DNA of 64,000 nt from Pollutimonas subterranea (lineage in GTDB: Bacteria > Pseudomonadota > Gammaproteobacteria > Burkholderiales > Burkholderiaceae_B): contig NZ_PDNW01000012.1 in NCBI RefSeq assembly GCF_002849655.1, positions 1-64,000 of the forward strand, given 5' to 3'. The notes under the pieces were generated by a model. The model saw only the letters and a program-made list of their open reading frames with translations. It was not told the DNA's origin and ran no database searches. Made by a program: the position numbers and the translations under genes. Below are positions 38,015 through 47,387 of this stretch, one piece after another; positions within the stretch are counted from its first letter, which is position 1; every line of letters starts with the position of its first letter.

Positions 38015-38440
38015 TTAACGGCTGTGGACGGTGCTTTCTGCAAAGAAGAAAGCGATTTCGTTGGCGGCGGTTTCAGCGGCGTCGGAACCGTGAACGGCAT
38101 TGGCGTCGATGCTGTCGGCGAAATCGGCGCGGATTGTGCCGGCGTCGGCCTTTTTAGGATCGGTCGCGCCCATCAGGTCGCGGTTCTTTTGAATGGCGTT
38201 TTCGCCTTCCAATACCTGTACGAATACGGGGCCCGACACCATGAAATCGACCAAGTCTTTGTAGAACGGACGCTCTTTGTGTACGGCATAAAAGCGTTCT
38301 GCATCTTCACGCGACAGTTGCTGCAGACGGGCTGCAATAACTTTCAGGTTGGCCTGTTCGAAGCGGGCCACGATTTGACCAATGACGTTCTTGGCAACTG
38401 CATCAGGCTTGATAATGGAAAGGGTGCGTTCAATAGCCAT
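38015..38440 (-). CDS. ndk: Nucleoside diphosphate kinase
   Basis: A 141-residue enzyme balancing NTP pools by phosphotransfer through a histidine. The active site NAVHGSD has His117; [10 protein letters not shown] opens the protein. Standard length. It lies 38 bp before rlmN on the same strand and is divergent from valS. Confidence 0.98.
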   Translation of the reverse strand: MAIERTLSIIKPDAVAKNVIGQIVARFEQANLKVIAARLQQLSREDAERFYAVHKERPFYKDLVDFMVSGPVFVQVLEGENAIQKNRDLMGATDPKKADAGTIRADFADSIDANAVHGSDAAETAANEIAFFFAESTVHSR

Positions 38441-38772
38441 ATAAAATCCAAAGAATAAATGGGGATTCTTACGCTGCCGTTACCCGCGACGCCTTGCAAA
38501 TGGGCGTGGCACGGTGGAAAGACAACGAAAATCCGGGTTGCATAACGGTTTTCTTAATAAAAACAATAACTTTGACAAAGTTTTTGTTAACCGGGCATTT
38601 TAACATGCCTAATCACAGGCGCCATATCATAAAATAGCGCTACCTGGCGGCCACTCCAACATCCGGCTTTGCCGCCGCACACGTGCCCGGGCCTCGGCCC
38701 ACACAGCTTTCCGGTTTCATATATAGTCAGACTTTCGCCGCTCTGCGGCTGTCTGCAATTACTTTTTACACC
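38441..38772. promoter_or_regulatory. Divergent ndk-valS control region
   Basis: A 332-bp stretch without genes. AACTTTG-A-CAAAGTT (38568-38582) is a perfect 15-base dyad containing TTGACA on the plus strand (38572-38577) and TTGTCA on the minus strand, so it may hold -35 elements of both divergent promoters; the matching -10 sequences are not clear. No T-box-like leader is seen before valS. Confidence 0.45.
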
Positions 38773-41634
38773 ATGACCAACGAACTCGCACCGACCGACC
38801 CCGCCCAACTCTCCAAAAGCTTCGAACCGCAAGAACTAGAAACGCGCTGGTACGCAGAATGGGAACGTCGGGGCTACTTCAGCGGAGGCCAGCATGTGGA
38901 GCCTTCCGGTCAGCATGGCAGCCAGCCCTTCGTGGTTCAGTTTCCCCCTCCCAATGTGACGGGCACGCTGCACATGGGCCACGCTTTCAACCAGACGATC
39001 ATGGACGGGCTGGTCCGCTATCACCGCATGCGGGGCGACGACACGGTATTCATTCCCGGAACCGACCATGCGGGTATCGCTACCCAGATCGTCGTCGAGC
39101 GCCAGCTTGATGCCCAGAATATTTCGCGGCACGACCTGGGCCGCGAGGCGTTCGTGGATAAAGTATGGGAATGGAAACAGAAGTCGGGCAATGCCATTAC
39201 CGAGCAGTTCCGGCGCCTGGGTTCCTCCTGCGACTGGAAGCGCGAATACTTCACCATGGACGACAACCTGTCTCGAGGGGTGGTCGAAACCTTTGTGCGC
39301 TTGCATGAGCAAGGCCTGATCTATCGCGGCAAGCGACTGGTCAACTGGGACCCGGTACTGGGCACCGCAGTGTCCGATCTTGAAGTCGTCAGCGTGGAAG
39401 AAGACGGCTTCATGTGGGAAATCCGCTACCCGCTGACAACGCCGGTTGGCGATATTGAACACCTGGTCGTGGCCACCACGCGGCCTGAAACCATGCTGGG
39501 CGACGTCGCGCTCATGGTGCATCCCGAAGACGAGCGCTACGCCCACCTTATCGGCGCAATGGTCACGCTGCCGCTAGTCGGTCGCCAAATACCTGTCATC
39601 GCCGACGACTATGTCGATCGCGAGTTCGGCACCGGCGTGGTGAAAGTCACGCCCGCACACGATTTCAATGACTACGCCGTCGGCCAGCGCCACGGGCTGG
39701 ACATGATCAGCGTGCTTACGCTGGACGCGAAAGTAGCGGACACCGCCCCGGCCGCCTACCAGGGCATGGACCGTTTCGACGCGCGCAAGATGATCGTCCA
39801 GGACCTCAAGGACCAAGATCTGCTGCAGCAGGTAAGGCCGCACAAGCTGATGGTGCCGCGCGGCGATCGCACCAATACCGTCATCGAACCCATGCTGACC
39901 GACCAGTGGTTCGTCGCCATGAGCAAACCGGCACCGGCCGACACCTTGAATCCGGGAAAAAGCATTACCGATGTAGCGCTGGAAGTGGTTGCGGACGGCC
40001 GCATCCAGTTCTACCCGGAGAACTGGACCACGACTTACAACCAGTGGCTGGAAAAAATACAAGACTGGTGCATATCGCGCCAGCTGTGGTGGGGCCACCA
40101 GATTCCAGCATGGTATGCCGAAGACGGCCAGATTTTTGTCGCCCGCAACGAAGCTGAGGCGCGCCAGAAAGCAGACGCAGCAGGCGTCAGCGGCCCCCTC
40201 ACGCGCGATGCCGACGTGCTCGACACCTGGTTCTCTTCCGCACTGGTGCCCTTTACCGATCTCGGTTGGCCCGAACAAACGCCCGACCTTGCACGTTACC
40301 TGCCCTCGAGCGTCCTGGTAACCGGCTTCGACATCATCTTCTTCTGGGTTGCCCGCATGGTGATGATGAGCATGCACATGACGGGCAAAGTCCCCTTCCA
40401 GACCGTTTACGTGCACGGCCTCGTGTGCGACATGGAAGGCAAGAAAATGAGCAAGTCCAAAGGCAATACGATTGATCCGGTCGACCTTATCGACGGTATC
40501 GGGCTGGACGCCCTGCTCGAAAAGCGCAGCACCGGACTGATGAATCCCAAGCAGGCTGCCAGCATCAGGAAGAAGACTGCCAAGGACTACCCCAACGGCT
40601 TCCCCGCCTACGGCACCGACGCCCTGCGCTTCACCATGGCGGCCTATGCCACGCTGGGGCGCAACATCAATTTCGACCTGAAGCGCTGCGAGGGCTATCG
40701 CAATTTCTGCAACAAGCTCTGGAATGCCACGCGCTTTGTGTTGATGAACACCGAAGGCCACAACCTGGGCGCTCAACCTGGCGGCACACAGCCGCCCGGC
40801 GAGCTCTCGTTTGCGGATCGCTGGATAATCAGCCAGTTGCAGCGGCTGGAAACGGAAATTGAACGCGGTTTCACGGATTACCGATTCGACAATATTGCCA
40901 ATGCCCTCTACCACTTCGTCTGGGATGAGTATTGCGACTGGTATGTCGAACTGGCCAAAGTCCAGATCCAGCACGGTACTCCGGAGCAGCAACTGGGCAC
41001 CCGCCGTACGCTCATCCGGGTATTGGAAACCGTATTACGGCTGGCACATCCCATTATTCCGTACATCACGGAAGAGCTCTGGCAGAAAGTAGCCGTGGTC
41101 GCCGGCAAGCGCGCTCCCGATGACGACGCCAGTGTGTGCGTACAACCCTATCCGCGTGCCAATAACACTTTGCTCGACGATCAAGCCGAGGCACAGGTAG
41201 CGGTGCTCAAAGCCCAGGTCGAGGCAGTTCGCGCCTTGCGCGGCGAGATGAACCTGTCCCCGGCATTACGCGTTCCGCTGGTCGCCCAGGGCGACCGCGA
41301 CGTTCTCCAGGCCAACAGCCCCTATCTGGCCGCGCTGGCCAAACTGGAAACGGTGGAAATCGTCGATCAACTGCCTGATGTGGGCGCACCGGTCCAGGTG
41401 GTGGGCACGACGCAGTTGATGCTGCATGTTGAAATCGATGTCGACGCAGAACGACTGCGACTAGGCAAAGAGATCGACCGCCTTCAGAATGAGATCACCA
41501 AGGCCAACGGCAAGCTGTCCAACGCCAGTTTCGTGGAGCGCGCTCCCGCGGCTGTGGTCGAGCAGGAAAAGCTGCGTGTCGCCCAGTTCGGTGAGACTCT
41601 GCAGAAGGTGCAGGATCAGCTGGCCAAGCTCTGA
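38773..41634 (+). CDS. valS: Valyl-tRNA synthetase
   Basis: A 953-residue class I synthetase with HMGH ([13 protein letters not shown]), the CP1 editing domain, KMSKS (KKMSKSKGN), an anticodon domain and a C-terminal coiled coil ([21 protein letters not shown]). Same size as E. coli ValS (951). The ATG at 38773 begins MTNELAPTD; the longer frame to 38683 has no support. Its last 19 bp overlap the convergent trmD end. Confidence 0.98.
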   Translation: MTNELAPTDPAQLSKSFEPQELETRWYAEWERRGYFSGGQHVEPSGQHGSQPFVVQFPPPNVTGTLHMGHAFNQTIMDGLVRYHRMRGDDTVFIPGTDHAGIATQIVVERQLDAQNISRHDLGREAFVDKVWEWKQKSGNAITEQFRRLGSSCDWKREYFTMDDNLSRGVVETFVRLHEQGLIYRGKRLVNWDPVLGTAVSDLEVVSVEEDGFMWEIRYPLTTPVGDIEHLVVATTRPETMLGDVALMVHPEDERYAHLIGAMVTLPLVGRQIPVIADDYVDREFGTGVVKVTPAHDFNDYAVGQRHGLDMISVLTLDAKVADTAPAAYQGMDRFDARKMIVQDLKDQDLLQQVRPHKLMVPRGDRTNTVIEPMLTDQWFVAMSKPAPADTLNPGKSITDVALEVVADGRIQFYPENWTTTYNQWLEKIQDWCISRQLWWGHQIPAWYAEDGQIFVARNEAEARQKADAAGVSGPLTRDADVLDTWFSSALVPFTDLGWPEQTPDLARYLPSSVLVTGFDIIFFWVARMVMMSMHMTGKVPFQTVYVHGLVCDMEGKKMSKSKGNTIDPVDLIDGIGLDALLEKRSTGLMNPKQAASIRKKTAKDYPNGFPAYGTDALRFTMAAYATLGRNINFDLKRCEGYRNFCNKLWNATRFVLMNTEGHNLGAQPGGTQPPGELSFADRWIISQLQRLETEIERGFTDYRFDNIANALYHFVWDEYCDWYVELAKVQIQHGTPEQQLGTRRTLIRVLETVLRLAHPIIPYITEELWQKVAVVAGKRAPDDDASVCVQPYPRANNTLLDDQAEAQVAVLKAQVEAVRALRGEMNLSPALRVPLVAQGDRDVLQANSPYLAALAKLETVEIVDQLPDVGAPVQVVGTTQLMLHVEIDVDAERLRLGKEIDRLQNEITKANGKLSNASFVERAPAAVVEQEKLRVAQFGETLQKVQDQLAKL

Positions 41635-42398
41635 AGAAACTTCTCGTCGGCCCTGGACAGCAGCCCCGCCTCGCGGGCGGCGGCTATCAAGTCCGGGCGC
41701 CGCGCGGCGGTAATGGTCAGCGACTGCTGACGGCGCCACACGGCAATATTCGCATGGTGCCCGGATAACAACTCGGCAGGCACCGATTCGTCCCGGTAAA
41801 CCTCGGGCCTGGTGTAATGCGGGCTGTCCAGCAGACCGGTCAATGCGGTGTTGAAGGAGTCCTGAAGCGCAGAATGCGCGTCGTTCAGTGCCCCCGGAAG
41901 CAGGCGGACCGCACTGTCAATAATGGCCAGCGCTGCAATTTCACCTCCGGACAGCACAAAATCACCCATGGAAACTTCGTGGGTGACATTGCGATTGATG
42001 AAACGCTGGTCTATGCCTTCGTAGCGCCCGCAAATCAGGATGGCGCCGGGGCCACTGGCCAGGTCCTGGGCCATGGCCTGATCAAAACGCCTGCCCGTGG
42101 GACTCATGAGAATGACCGGACTGTCGTCTGGCGACGAAACGCCAGTGCCCGCCTCGCGGCTTGCCCGGCTTTCCCGGGCGGCAGCGACGGCCTGCTCCAG
42201 CGGCTCGGCCATCATGACCATGCCGGGACCACCGCCATAAGGCCGATCGTCGACCGTGCGGTGGATATCATGGGTGAAATCGCGCGGATTCCATAGTGCC
42301 AGCGACCATAGGCTTTGCTTGTGGGCACGCCCGGTCACGCCGAGATCGCGCACCACCGAGAACATATCGGGAAAAAGAGAAACAACGTCAAATCGCAT
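41616..42398 (-). CDS. trmD: tRNA (guanine37-N1)-methyltransferase TrmD
   Basis: A 260-residue SPOUT methyltransferase with the trefoil-knot motifs GRYEGIDQR and [11 protein letters not shown]. It methylates G37 next to the anticodon and prevents frameshifting. The ATG at 42398 starts [13 protein letters not shown]. It follows rimM by 47 bp in the rpsP-rimM-trmD cluster; rplS, often last in this cluster, is not present here because convergent valS follows. Confidence 0.97.
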   Translation of the reverse strand: MRFDVVSLFPDMFSVVRDLGVTGRAHKQSLWSLALWNPRDFTHDIHRTVDDRPYGGGPGMVMMAEPLEQAVAAARESRASREAGTGVSSPDDSPVILMSPTGRRFDQAMAQDLASGPGAILICGRYEGIDQRFINRNVTHEVSMGDFVLSGGEIAALAIIDSAVRLLPGALNDAHSALQDSFNTALTGLLDSPHYTRPEVYRDESVPAELLSGHHANIAVWRRQQSLTITAARRPDLIAAAREAGLLSRADEKFLQSLAS

Positions 42399-42445
42399 AG
42401 CGCCCGCCTTTCTGCTGTAACGCAAACCTTACCGCAGAAAACCGG

Positions 42446-43066
42446 TCAGAACTCGACCGGCCAATTGCTATCGAGTCGTTTGTTCGCGATATCTACCGTG
42501 TGGACATGGGCACTGACAAAAGGCACCAGTACCTCAATGGCACGGCCTTTTTCGTTTTCCATCAGCACCAGCTCGCCATTGGCATCCAGCGTAGCGCGGG
42601 CCACACGCAAAAGCGCATGGGCACCGTTGTCCACGACATCGATGACCTTGCCGATAAGCGCCGGCTGGCCATCGAGTTCTCCGAACAACTGGCAGCCGAT
42701 CAGGTCGACCCAGTAGTATTCGTCGTCGTCAGCAGACGGGAAATCGCTGCGGGGCGCCCATACCGTATGCCCTTTCATGGCTTCGGCTTGATCCCGGTCG
42801 GCGACGATGCTTAGTTCAGCGACGACCGTAGCCCCTTGAGGGCGACACGCAATGACGTCCGCGGCAAAGGCACACGGCAAAGCGCCCGTGCTTCCAACCG
42901 GAACGGGCGCTTTCAACCACCAGGTTTTTGCCGCAAGCAAAACCTGAGCATTCGCGGAATGCGGCTGGATCTTGACCCAGCCCCGCACTCCGTAGGCCGA
43001 TACAACACGGCCGAGCTCTACCAGATCCGCAGGAGCTCTGACGTGCGTGGAATCAGCCTTGGCCAC
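42446..43066 (-). CDS. rimM: 16S rRNA processing protein RimM
   Basis: A 206-residue ribosome maturation factor for the 30S head, with the RimM N-domain (VELGRVVSAYGVRGWVKI) and the PRC-barrel (EYYWVDLIGCQL, KVIDVVDNGAH). It binds S19. Slightly longer than E. coli RimM (182) because of an N-terminal lead and a longer loop. Between rpsP (24 bp) and trmD. Confidence 0.96.
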   Translation of the reverse strand: MAKADSTHVRAPADLVELGRVVSAYGVRGWVKIQPHSANAQVLLAAKTWWLKAPVPVGSTGALPCAFAADVIACRPQGATVVAELSIVADRDQAEAMKGHTVWAPRSDFPSADDDEYYWVDLIGCQLFGELDGQPALIGKVIDVVDNGAHALLRVARATLDANGELVLMENEKGRAIEVLVPFVSAHVHTVDIANKRLDSNWPVEF

Positions 43067-43090
43067 TATGAATGCTGCGAAGCACTGCTA

Positions 43091-43345
43091 TCAGGCAGCA
43101 GCTTTGGCCGAGAAATCTTTAACCAGACGTGCCACTGCAGGCGACAATTGTGCGCCGTTGTCGGTCCAGTACTGAACGCGATCCAGGGCAAGACGCAGGT
43201 TTTCCTGGCCTTCGTTGGCTACAGGGTTGTAGAAGCCCACACGCTCAATGAAGCGGCCATCGCGACGATTACGCGAGTCGGCTGCTACAACGTTGTAAAA
43301 CGGACGCTTCTTCGAGCCGCCACGGGCTAGACGAATCACAACCAT
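43091..43345 (-). CDS. rpsP: 30S ribosomal protein S16
   Basis: An 84-residue ribosomal protein ([20 protein letters not shown]) of standard length. First gene of rpsP-rimM-trmD, behind a clear promoter at 43382-43411. GGATTACCA in front of the ATG gives a moderate ribosome site. Confidence 0.98.
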   Translation of the reverse strand: MVVIRLARGGSKKRPFYNVVAADSRNRRDGRFIERVGFYNPVANEGQENLRLALDRVQYWTDNGAQLSPAVARLVKDFSAKAAA

Positions 43346-43381
43346 TGGTAATCCTTAAAAATATACTGTGAAAAACAAAAG

Positions 43382-43411
43382 ATTCTAGCACTTTTCGGGC
43401 CGCTTCCGCAA
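43382..43411 (-). promoter_or_regulatory. Promoter of rpsP-rimM-trmD
   Basis: On the minus strand TTGCGG (complement of 43406-43411) and TAGAAT (complement of 43382-43387) are 18 bp apart, with an extended TGC before the -10. Start would fall near 43375, about 30 nt before rpsP. Confidence 0.7.
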
Positions 43412-43468
43412 ACCCAATTAGCATAGAGACGCATGAGACAACTAAAAAACGACAGGAAGAACAACTAT

Positions 43469-43717
43469 TTAGCGCCGCCGCAAGAAGTGGACGGCCGACG
43501 CTTCAGTCTCGAACTGGCCCTCAAGCGCATTGCCGGTTTGCTTGGCAAAGGCCTGAAAGTCTCGCACGGCATGCGTATCGGTGGTTATCACCTTGAGCAA
43601 TTGCCCGCTTTGCAATTGAGCCAATGCTTTCTTGGCGCGCAGGATAGGCAGCGGGCATTTCAAGCCCGAGGCATCCACTTCCAGATCGGCATCCAGCCCG
43701 CCAAAGGTATCGCTCAT
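43469..43717 (-). CDS. tusA: TusA-family sulfur carrier
   Basis: An 82-residue sulfur-transfer protein with the family motif CPLPILRAKKAL (Cys21). TusA relays sulfur for tRNA thiouridine and other pathways. The ATG at 43717 is 4 bp after the alaS stop, so both are probably one transcript. The upstream frame extension runs inside alaS and is rejected. Confidence 0.93.
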   Translation of the reverse strand: MSDTFGGLDADLEVDASGLKCPLPILRAKKALAQLQSGQLLKVITTDTHAVRDFQAFAKQTGNALEGQFETEASAVHFLRRR

Positions 43718-43721
43718 TGCC

Positions 43722-46349
43722 TTAAACCAGTCCCAGGCGTTCGCGCACCCATGCATCGGCACCGGCGATGGCATCATTGAGCGCGGCGACATCGGTGCCT
43801 CCGCCCATGGCCATGTCAGGACGTCCGCCGCCCTTGCCCCCCACCTGCGCCGCCACGAGGCCGACGAGGTCGCCGGCCTTGACCTTGCCGGTAAGATCGG
43901 CCGTAACACCGGCGACAAGGCTGATCTTGCCGTCGGCCACGGTGGCCAGCAGCACCACCGCCGACTTCAGGCGGTCTTTAAGCTGATCGACCATGCCGCG
44001 CAGCGCTTTGGCTTCAACGCCCGATAGGCCGGCCACCAATAGCTTTGATTCACCGTTGAGATCGACCGCCTGGTTGGCGAGATCGTTACCGGCGGCGGAG
44101 GCCTGCTTGCTGCGCAGCTGGTCGAGATCCCGTTCGAGACCCTTGACCTGGCCCTGCAAAAGAGTGATGCGGTCCACGAGCTCGGCAGGCTGGGTCTTCA
44201 GCAGACCGGCTGAGCGCAACAAGGTATCGTTGACCTGCTGCACCCACTTGACCGCATTGTCGCCGGTGATGGCTTCCACACGGCGCACGCCGGCGGCGAC
44301 ACCGCCCTCGGACACTATCTTGAACAGGCCGATATCACCGGTACGGGTGACGTGGGTTCCCCCGCACAGCTCGCGCGAGGATCCGATATCCAGAACACGG
44401 ACGACATCGCCGTATTTTTCACCGAACAGCGCCATGGCCCCGCCCTGCACCGCCTCGTCATAGGGCAGCAACTGTGCGTTGGTGGCGTGGTTCTCGAGAA
44501 CCTCTGCATTGACCAGTTGCTCGACTTCAACGATTTGAGCGGGTGTCAGCGGCGCGTCGTGCGCAAAATCGAACCGCGTCTTGTCGGCGTCGACCAGCGA
44601 GCCGCGTTGTTGGACGTGTGCGCCCAGTACCTGCCGCAAAGCCTTGTGCATCAAATGCGTGGCCGAATGGTTGCGCACCGTGCGTGCCCGCCGCAGCGTA
44701 TCGACTTGCGCATCGACAGTATCGCCCAAAGCAAGCGACCCTTCGAGTAAGTGTCCGTGATGGCCGAAGACGCCATTCTGAATTTTTTGAGTGTCGGCGA
44801 CCTCGAATCGCGAGCCGTTGCCCAGCAGCAGCCCCGCATCGCCCGCCTGGCCGCCGGATTCCGCGTAGAACGGCGTGGCGTCAAGCACCACAATGGCGTC
44901 CTGGCCGGCTGCCAGGGAATCGACCGAGGTACCGTCGACGTACAGCGCGGTGACCTTGCCCTGGCTGGCCAGGTTTTCGTATCCTTCGAAACGGGTTTCA
45001 GCCCCGCTATAAGACAGTCCTTCGACCGCCTTGAACTTGCCCGCCGCCCGCGCCTGTGTGCGCTGGCGATTCATGGCGAGCTCGAAACCTTCGTGGTCGA
45101 CATTGACGTTTCGTTCGCGGCAGATATCGGCGGTCAGGTCTACCGGGAAGCCGTAGGTATCGTAGAGCGTGAACAGCGTCTGGCCATCGAGCATGCCATT
45201 TTCGGCAATGTTCGCCAGCGCGGCATCAAGAATCTTCATGCCGTTTTCCAGCGTTTCGCTGAACCGCTCTTCTTCTTGCTTGATCACTTGCTCGACACGT
45301 GATTGCTGGGCCGCGAGTTCGGGATACGCAGCGCCCATTTCGGCGACCAGGTCGCCCACCATGCGGTAGAAGAACGTGCCGGACTGACCCAGCTTGTGAC
45401 CATGACGCAAGGCGCGGCGCACGATACGGCGCAGGACGTAGCCGCGGCCTTCGTTGCTGGGGATCACGCCGTCGACGATCAGGAAACTGCAGGCACGAAT
45501 GTGGTCGGCAATGACTTTGAGCGAATTGTTGTTGAGGTCGCTTGCCCCTGTCTCGCGGGCCGCCGCCTTGATGAGGGACTGGAACAGGTCGATCTCGTAA
45601 TTCGAATGCACATGCTGCAACACGGCCGCAATGCGCTCGAGACCCATGCCTGTGTCGACACAGGGCTTGGGCAATTTCGGCATATTGCCCGCGGCATCGC
45701 GCTCGAACTGCATGAACACGAGGTTCCAGATTTCGATGTAGCGGTCGCCGTCTTCCTCGGGCGACCCCGGTGGCCCGCCCCAAATTTCGGGGCCATGATC
45801 ATAGAAAATTTCGGAGCAAGGGCCACAAGGGCCGGTGTCGGCCATCTGCCAGAAGTTGTCCGACGCATAGCGGGCGCCCTTGTTGTCGCCGATGCGAATG
45901 ATGCGCTCGGTCGGAACACCAATTTCCTTTGCCCAGATATCGTAAGCCTCGTCGTCTTCGTGATAGACCGTAACCCATAGCTTTTCGGCAGGCAGCTTGT
46001 AAACGGAAGTGAGCAATTCCCATGCATGCTGGATCGCTTCGCGCTTGAAGTAGTCGCCGAAGCTGAAGTTGCCCAGCATCTCGAAGAAGGTGTGATGCCT
46101 GGCCGTATAACCGACGTTTTCCAGGTCGTTGTGCTTGCCGCCCGCACGCACGCAGCGCTGCGAAGACGTGGCCCGGCTATAGGGGCGCGTGTCTTTCCCG
46201 GTGAATACGTCCTTGAATTGCACCATGCCCGCATTGGTGAACAATAAAGTCGGGTCATTGCCCGGTACCAGCGACGACGACGGCACCACCTGGTGTCCCT
46301 TCGACTCGAAGAAAGACAGGAACTTCTGGCGTATTTCGGAGGTTTTCAT
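43722..46349 (-). CDS. alaS: Alanyl-tRNA synthetase
   Basis: An 875-residue class II synthetase: catalytic domain ([20 protein letters not shown]), editing domain with zinc/catalytic [11 protein letters not shown] and [11 protein letters not shown], and the C-Ala domain. Same size as E. coli AlaS (876). It follows the xdhC stop by about 60 bp and has its own -10. Confidence 0.98.
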   Translation of the reverse strand: MKTSEIRQKFLSFFESKGHQVVPSSSLVPGNDPTLLFTNAGMVQFKDVFTGKDTRPYSRATSSQRCVRAGGKHNDLENVGYTARHHTFFEMLGNFSFGDYFKREAIQHAWELLTSVYKLPAEKLWVTVYHEDDEAYDIWAKEIGVPTERIIRIGDNKGARYASDNFWQMADTGPCGPCSEIFYDHGPEIWGGPPGSPEEDGDRYIEIWNLVFMQFERDAAGNMPKLPKPCVDTGMGLERIAAVLQHVHSNYEIDLFQSLIKAAARETGASDLNNNSLKVIADHIRACSFLIVDGVIPSNEGRGYVLRRIVRRALRHGHKLGQSGTFFYRMVGDLVAEMGAAYPELAAQQSRVEQVIKQEEERFSETLENGMKILDAALANIAENGMLDGQTLFTLYDTYGFPVDLTADICRERNVNVDHEGFELAMNRQRTQARAAGKFKAVEGLSYSGAETRFEGYENLASQGKVTALYVDGTSVDSLAAGQDAIVVLDATPFYAESGGQAGDAGLLLGNGSRFEVADTQKIQNGVFGHHGHLLEGSLALGDTVDAQVDTLRRARTVRNHSATHLMHKALRQVLGAHVQQRGSLVDADKTRFDFAHDAPLTPAQIVEVEQLVNAEVLENHATNAQLLPYDEAVQGGAMALFGEKYGDVVRVLDIGSSRELCGGTHVTRTGDIGLFKIVSEGGVAAGVRRVEAITGDNAVKWVQQVNDTLLRSAGLLKTQPAELVDRITLLQGQVKGLERDLDQLRSKQASAAGNDLANQAVDLNGESKLLVAGLSGVEAKALRGMVDQLKDRLKSAVVLLATVADGKISLVAGVTADLTGKVKAGDLVGLVAAQVGGKGGGRPDMAMGGGTDVAALNDAIAGADAWVRERLGLV

Positions 46350-46382
46350 TGCAGAAAAACACTAATTAATAAATAACCCTTG

Positions 46383-46388
46383 ATTATA
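46383..46388 (-). promoter_or_regulatory. Consensus -10 (TATAAT) of alaS
   Basis: On the minus strand TATAAT lies 34 bp upstream of the alaS ATG. The -35 would fall at about 46406-46411, touching the xdhC stop; it is weak. This indicates that alaS is transcribed independently of the xdh genes. Confidence 0.55.
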
Positions 46389-46409
46389 GGGGCTGTTTCG
46401 CCAAAAGCG

Positions 46410-47387
46410 CTAAGCCGGAATGAAGGCGAGCAATTGCGCAACCGTTGACACGGCAATCGCCGCCGGAAGTTTGCTGGACGTGTCGGCGAGGCCGATCGGA
46501 CACTGGATGCGCTGGACCAGCGCTTCGGGAAAGCGCCGGCACAGTCGTGATTCGAAGCGCGCCCTTTTGCTGCGGGACCCGATCAATCCCAAAAACCGAA
46601 AAGACCGATGTTGTAAAACTGCTTCAATTATCTGCAGGTCCAGCGCATGGCTATGGGTAAGCACCAGCCAGCATGCGCCATCGGGCATATCGCGGACGTC
46701 ATCGGCATCACCCTGCAGGACGCGCACATTGGCGGGCACGTCTGCAGGCCAGCAGTCGGGCCGAGGGTCCAGCCAGACGACCCGTACCGGCAGATCTCCC
46801 AGCAACCGGACGATAGCCAGGCCGACATGGCCGGCACCGCAAACCACCACATCCAGTGACGGAACGGTCCAGATATCGGCCCACTGGCCGCTGCCTGGAT
46901 TCCAGTCGCCTGTCATGTCGGCGCCGTGGGACAGGAGATCGAGATGAGGCGCGCTATCGCCTGCCATGGATAGCGATCGCCGAACGCCATGTCCGCCTTC
47001 CAGGCCCGCCAGCAAAGTCCGGCACCACGCGACGTCGTCATGCGTCAGGCACTCGAAGCCCAGCCAGACCACACCGCCACAGCATTGACCCAATGATGGC
47101 CCAAGCGGAAAGCGCAGCACTTCCCTGCTGCGTTTGCCGTTTTTCAACATTTCCTTCGCATGCGCAATAGCCTTCCACTCCAGGTGACCGCCGCCTATGG
47201 TGTCGGCGATGCCGCCGGGGTGCACCCACATGCGCGCCCCTGGATTGCGAGGCGTGGAACCCTGGGCACGCAATACCGTGATCAGGACCTGCGGTTCCTT
47301 GCGGACCAGCCCTTGCAGCAGCTCGGCCAACCACCCGGTTGCCGTCGGAGCTGCCTGTTCCGGCAAAACATGGTCCCGTTTACTCAT
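46410..47387 (-). CDS. xdhC: Xanthine dehydrogenase accessory protein XdhC
   Basis: A 325-residue XdhC/CoxI-family chaperone that binds the molybdenum cofactor, aids its sulfuration and inserts it into XdhB. It has the N-terminal XdhC domain (GGGHLEWKAIAHA) and a C-terminal Rossmann domain (VVCGAGHVGLAIVRLL; FLGLIGSRSKRARF). The ATG at 47387 overlaps xdhB by 8 bp. Last gene of the puuE-uraD-xdhABC run. Confidence 0.94.
   Translation of the reverse strand: MSKRDHVLPEQAAPTATGWLAELLQGLVRKEPQVLITVLRAQGSTPRNPGARMWVHPGGIADTIGGGHLEWKAIAHAKEMLKNGKRSREVLRFPLGPSLGQCCGGVVWLGFECLTHDDVAWCRTLLAGLEGGHGVRRSLSMAGDSAPHLDLLSHGADMTGDWNPGSGQWADIWTVPSLDVVVCGAGHVGLAIVRLLGDLPVRVVWLDPRPDCWPADVPANVRVLQGDADDVRDMPDGACWLVLTHSHALDLQIIEAVLQHRSFRFLGLIGSRSKRARFESRLCRRFPEALVQRIQCPIGLADTSSKLPAAIAVSTVAQLLAFIPA

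Noticed and set aside
38441-38772. Possible T-box or other tRNA-sensing leader before valS
   Set aside because: No specifier-loop or T-box sequence and no terminator/antiterminator pair is seen; T-boxes are also not expected in beta-proteobacteria.
39574-40992. A 472-codon open frame on the strand opposite valS
   Set aside because: It mirrors valS codon for codon in a GC-rich gene, has no family motif and valS is unmistakable. Long antisense frames are expected at this base composition.
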